A DNA stretch of 9,554 nt from CAYSBK01 sp964429265 (lineage in GTDB: Bacteria > Planctomycetota > Phycisphaerae > Sedimentisphaerales > Anaerobacaceae): NCBI GenBank assembly GCA_964429265.1, contig CAYSBK010000090.1, positions 1-9,554 on the forward strand, written 5' to 3'. Positions 6,963 through 9,554 of the stretch are shown here, in pieces (position 1 is the first letter of the stretch; each line of letters opens with the position of its first letter). Made by a program: the position numbers and the translations under genes. The notes under the pieces were generated by a model. That model was not told where the DNA came from and did no database searches. It worked only from the letters and a program-made list of their open reading frames with translations.

Positions 6963-7928
6963 ATGACAACGCGAAGTTTGATTATCCCGAATGTGGTTAT
7001 GATCCTTATTGTTGGTTTTGCCCTTGGGTGCGCTCAAACAACCCGCAGGGAAAATCAGGGTGCGATTACTATCAAGCCGGCTATTGATATTATTGCCGGC
7101 GACGAGCAGCCCCTAAAGTATGTTAGGAAGGATGGAAATATAACCATAATCGGCCCGGCGGTCGATCTTTTTACCGACAGCGAGAATCCCGGAGTAAAGT
7201 GGAATGGGTCGGTCTGGTATATCGACTCGGATCCGAAACGATTATTCGTCAATTCCGACGGCGATCTTGAGTGGTCGACGCCCAAAGGCGGCGACTCCTT
7301 TAAGACCAGCATCCCCAAGCAGCGCCTCAGCAAGGTCGGTGACATTGCCGAAGTGTGTTATATGTTTATGAGCGATGGCCCACACGAGTGCGGACATGGC
7401 AGGAATAAGAAATGCCTGACGAGTGATGACGACGATTGCTACGAGAATGATATTACCTGCATCGCAGGGACCAGTGACATTCGAGTCGGGCTTTTTGAGC
7501 AGTATCCCGACCCCGAAGACCCCGGTGATATGGATTTACGAGGCTACAACTTCCGGTTTGGTCCGAACATGATGGCCGGACCTACCCGTTGGGTCGACCA
7601 TAAAGGGGAAGTGCATAAAACAGGTATGTTCGGCAACCGCGGTATGAGCTCGAATTCAGGCCTGATGGGGGTAATTCCCGGCTTCGAACTGGAGCCGGGC
7701 AAATTTTCCTTCTTCAGGGTAAGGCTGGAACGAATCTCCGCCGATAGCATTCTCCTTTCGATCAAGCTCAACGGCAGGACCATCGAATACCTGGATGTCG
7801 CAGGGGAAAATATGCCTAACAACATTGATGTCTTTGCTGTCTCTATGCGTAACAGCAGACCCTACACACGGGTGGTCTTCAGAGCTATACCCTTACCCAC
7901 CGTCGAGGCAGAAAACCGGTTGTTTTAA
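6963..7928 (+). CDS. Lipoprotein: stand-alone copy of the preceding protein's C-terminal domain
   Basis: 321 residues. ATG 6963 is chosen over TTG 6948 because GGAG (6950-6953) lies nine bases before it; that GGAG overlaps the TTG. The N-terminus MTTRSLIIPNVVMILIVGFA ends in a lipobox-like ALGC, so lipidation at C23 is predicted. After a linker to about residue 77, the rest aligns along its length with residues 667-912 of the upstream protein: WNGSVWY (80) with WDGKIWY, QRLSKVGDIAE (120) with QRLSEPGDVAE, MSDGP with LSDGP, NDITCIAGTSD (162) with DDVTCTAGTGD, RVRLERISADSILLSIKLNG (252-271) with a like segment, and NNIDVFAVSMRN with QNIDVFAICYPN. Both have four cysteines between SDGP and the GLF motif (here C143, C151, C159, C166) in an acidic stretch containing SDDDD. 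I do not recognise the domain; predicted strands suggest a beta-sandwich. A surface-bound binding partner or duplicate of the large protein is an inference. Confidence 0.85.
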   Translation: MTTRSLIIPNVVMILIVGFALGCAQTTRRENQGAITIKPAIDIIAGDEQPLKYVRKDGNITIIGPAVDLFTDSENPGVKWNGSVWYIDSDPKRLFVNSDGDLEWSTPKGGDSFKTSIPKQRLSKVGDIAEVCYMFMSDGPHECGHGRNKKCLTSDDDDCYENDITCIAGTSDIRVGLFEQYPDPEDPGDMDLRGYNFRFGPNMMAGPTRWVDHKGEVHKTGMFGNRGMSSNSGLMGVIPGFELEPGKFSFFRVRLERISADSILLSIKLNGRTIEYLDVAGENMPNNIDVFAVSMRNSRPYTRVVFRAIPLPTVEAENRLF

Positions 7929-8183
7929 GATAGACCTGTCGCCGTACGTTCCGCACCCTCGCACGGCACCGGCCCGTAGGGCGACCGAAGGGCCAGCCGC
8001 ACCTTCCCGCCCGTACCGGCAACACCCCTAACCGAAAGCTGAACCTCGACCATGTAAGGCAGCGGCGTAACAACATACTTCCTCAGCTCTTGCACCCGCC
8101 GCGATTCCACCTCAGGGGCTATCGCCCCCGGATTCCGCCTCCGCCATAGGCATAACAACTCGCCGGATCTCCGCCTGTCCGCG
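7929..8183. other. Convergent intergenic region with hairpins; possible coding remnant
   Basis: The region separates two gene ends facing each other. GGCCC (7971-7975) and GGGCC (7990-7994), and GGGGC (8115-8119) with GCCCC (8124-8128) around a TATC loop, can form short stems, but neither has a U-run. On the - strand an open frame runs from 8158 to 7925 and reads protein-like in its middle (EVESRRVQELRKYVVTPLPY, then MVEVQLSVRG). It has no ATG start and no ribosome binding site, and it overlaps the last four bases of the lipoprotein gene. It could be the decayed tail of a former gene. I do not call it as a gene. Confidence 0.4.
8103..8141. repeat. 11-base direct repeats flanking a hairpin
   Basis: GATTCCACCTC (8103-8113) and GATTCCGCCTC (8131-8141) differ at one base and stand on either side of GGGGCTATCGCCCC (8115-8128), a perfect five-pair stem with a TATC loop. 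The spacing from repeat to repeat is 28 bases. It lies 43 bases past the stop of the - strand helical-repeat gene, where a transcription end would be expected. Confidence 0.45.
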
Positions 8184-9284
8184 TCAGCGGATTATGTCCC
8201 ACTGCTCCCGCTCAGCCAACCACTGGACGCAGCCGGCAATCGTTTCTTTATCAGGGGTGCCCCTTTCCTTTACGGGAAAGCCTCGCAGCATCCTGGCCAG
8301 TGCTTGCGCGGCACACTGCCCGTAGGTAAACCGCACCACATCAGGGCCCAGGTACGGATACAATGTCTCGTTCTCAAGATACCCTGCGAGATATCTTACA
8401 ACCTGCGGCTGGCGAACGTATGACAGTTCCTTGAACAGCCACGCGGCTCGGTATGCCTCGTCAGGATGTGATTCCACCATCTCAATGCACCGGTAAATAT
8501 CTTCCTCAACACCCATCCGTGCCCTCGCCCGCAGCGCCGCCCACAGCACGCTGTGTTGCCAGTACTGCTTCTTCAGGTTTTTTTCGTACACCTTTTTCAA
8601 GTGTGACGGAGGCACGCCCTCCGGCCGCTTAGGCAGCGAGTTGAGCGCTTCACGACATTCCTCGAGATATTTCTCGTGCCGTTCCCTCAGTGGCCCCTCC
8701 AGTTCGTTTATCAACGTATTCAGCCGAGGCAGCTCCGACTTCAAATCAGCCACGCCGACCAGCAGCACAACGGTTTTCGATACGTTTCCCTTCTCCATCG
8801 ACTCCCTTAGCAACCTGCGAAGAACCTGCTTGGACTCTTCAGAAAAATCACCACTGGTAAAACGCAAAAGCAATCTATCCGCCCATCCAGCTAACGAGGA
8901 GTCTACCTGCGTGCGGACCAAGAGTTTATGAACTACCTCTTGACGAACCTCCACGTCGTCAGTGCTGATTCCGATTTTAAATAGGATCATGTTTGCTCGC
9001 CCACGCACAGAATCGCATGGGTCACTAGTATATTCCGCAAGAACCGGGATCAAATCAGCTCCATACAGTTCTACCATCTGATCCGCGCCCAAGAAACGTT
9101 CATTTGGATCGAGATAGACCCGGCCGCTGCGGACTATATCCATAAAATGCCTTAGATCGACCTCTATTTGCGACCCCCCTGCTTCCGCAGCGGCGCCGAT
9201 ACCCGCCCAACCCACAAGCGAAATATGCAGATATGCACCTATCACCAAGAAATGCTTCCACCAATCTCTTTTGCAAGTGCCCAT
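8184..9284 (-). CDS. Secreted helical-repeat (HEAT-like) protein
   Basis: 366 residues on the - strand. ATG at 9284 is chosen because a near-perfect AAAGGAGG lies seven bases upstream; the longer frame from a TTG at 9302 would begin inside that site region. The first 35 residues are an export signal (charged MGTCKRDWWKH, hydrophobic core to about 33, small residues AAA-EA for cleavage). The mature part is almost all amphipathic helix. Residues 70-180 and 245-335 show HEAT-like pairs such as LIPVLAEYTSDPCDSVRGRA (78-97) and ALRARARMGVEEDIYRCIEM (250-269), followed by helices at QPQVVRYLAGYL (292-303). Residues 195-240 are rich in charged residues and could be a long helix. No catalytic motif is visible, so a scaffold or binding role outside the cytoplasm is inferred. 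It follows a metalloprotease gene by 57 bases and is probably co-transcribed with it. Confidence 0.82.
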   Translation of the reverse strand: MGTCKRDWWKHFLVIGAYLHISLVGWAGIGAAAEAGGSQIEVDLRHFMDIVRSGRVYLDPNERFLGADQMVELYGADLIPVLAEYTSDPCDSVRGRANMILFKIGISTDDVEVRQEVVHKLLVRTQVDSSLAGWADRLLLRFTSGDFSEESKQVLRRLLRESMEKGNVSKTVVLLVGVADLKSELPRLNTLINELEGPLRERHEKYLEECREALNSLPKRPEGVPPSHLKKVYEKNLKKQYWQHSVLWAALRARARMGVEEDIYRCIEMVESHPDEAYRAAWLFKELSYVRQPQVVRYLAGYLENETLYPYLGPDVVRFTYGQCAAQALARMLRGFPVKERGTPDKETIAGCVQWLAEREQWDIIR

Positions 9285-9291
9285 GATCGTA

Positions 9292-9299
9292 CCTCCTTT
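9292..9299 (-). promoter_or_regulatory. Strong Shine-Dalgarno for the helical-repeat gene
   Basis: On the - strand the bases read AAAGGAGG, an almost complete match to the anti-Shine-Dalgarno, seven bases before ATG 9284. It is the strongest ribosome binding site in the window and fixes the start. It suggests that this second gene is translated at least as well as the metalloprotease gene before it. Confidence 0.75.
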
Positions 9300-9340
9300 C
9301 AAGCTTCAAAAAAGCTCGATTTATTTCGTACTGCCCGTCT

Positions 9341-9553
9341 TTACGGATTGCAGGCATCCCACTGGCATTTTCGCAGGCGGGTCCCGTTTTGTCCGCCGGG
9401 TCCTTTCCCCCAACGATGGTACGACATCAGATTCTCGGCATCCTGATATTTATCCTCGATGTCGGCCAGGTTACCAAGAATATGACCAATCTCATGAGCG
9501 GCCGTATCCGTGTAGTACGTCCACATGATGTATGCATCCGAACCGCCCATATC
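9341..9553 (-). CDS. Zinc metalloprotease, C-terminal end only (metzincin-like)
   Basis: The frame is open to the right edge of the window, so only the last 70 residues before TAA (9341-9343) are seen. HEIGH (residues 20-24 of the fragment) is a zinc-binding HExxH motif with the general-base glutamate E21. ILG follows, as in HExxHxxG metzincins, and NLMSY (41-45) is a Met-turn at a suitable distance. In classical metzincins the residue three after that glycine is the third zinc ligand, His or Asp; here it is A30 with D31 one place on. The C-terminus GTRLRKCQWDACNP looks like a natural protein end. A catalytically active extracellular peptidase is likely but the substrate is unknown. It is the upstream neighbour of the helical-repeat protein in the same orientation. 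Confidence 0.78.
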   Translation of the reverse strand, partial: DMGGSDAYIMWTYYTDTAAHEIGHILGNLADIEDKYQDAENLMSYHRWGKGPGGQNGTRLRKCQWDACNP

Positions 9554-9554
9554 C

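Overview
This window looks like a piece of a Planctomycetota chromosome, most likely from a Phycisphaerae/Sedimentisphaerales-type lineage. This is inferred from gene content and not from any marker gene. Large exported proteins combine an FGE-sulfatase-type (SUMF1) domain with a BNR/sialidase-like propeller, or Calx-beta domains with a ThuA domain. They sit beside small lipoproteins, a secreted helical-repeat protein and a zinc metalloprotease. No RNA gene, CRISPR array, insertion sequence or phage gene was seen.

Left block (1-3681, + strand): the 3' end of a gene for a helical-hairpin (alpha/alpha-toroid-like) protein is followed after 54 bases by a 906-residue exported protein with an FGE-type domain, a four-Asp-box propeller and a C-terminal beta-rich domain. 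The two read as one operon for handling a polysaccharide or glycoconjugate outside the cytoplasm. Substrate and activity are not shown by the sequence. Coding here is dominated by C-ending codons. A 413-base gap follows, with tandem hairpins behind the left operon and then a strong sigma-70-like promoter framed by two dyads.

Middle block (4095-7928, + strand): a 919-residue exported protein with order Calx-beta, Calx-beta, ThuA, Calx-beta and a C-terminal domain is followed by a 321-residue lipoprotein. The lipoprotein is essentially a free copy of that C-terminal domain. The shared domain carries four cysteines in an acidic, length-variable loop and matches no family I can name. This is the part of the window most likely to be undescribed.

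Right block (9553-8184, - strand): the 3' end of an exported-type zinc metalloprotease gene (HEIGH motif plus Met-turn) is followed by a 366-residue secreted helical-repeat protein with a very strong ribosome binding site. This operon converges on the middle block across a 255-base gap that holds hairpins, an interrupted direct repeat and a possible coding remnant.

The start codons of all four genes with a start in the window were reset from the longest open frame, using ribosome binding sites and signal peptides. In three cases (961, 6963 and 9284) the longest frame begins at a TTG. In the fourth (4095) an upstream ATG was rejected.
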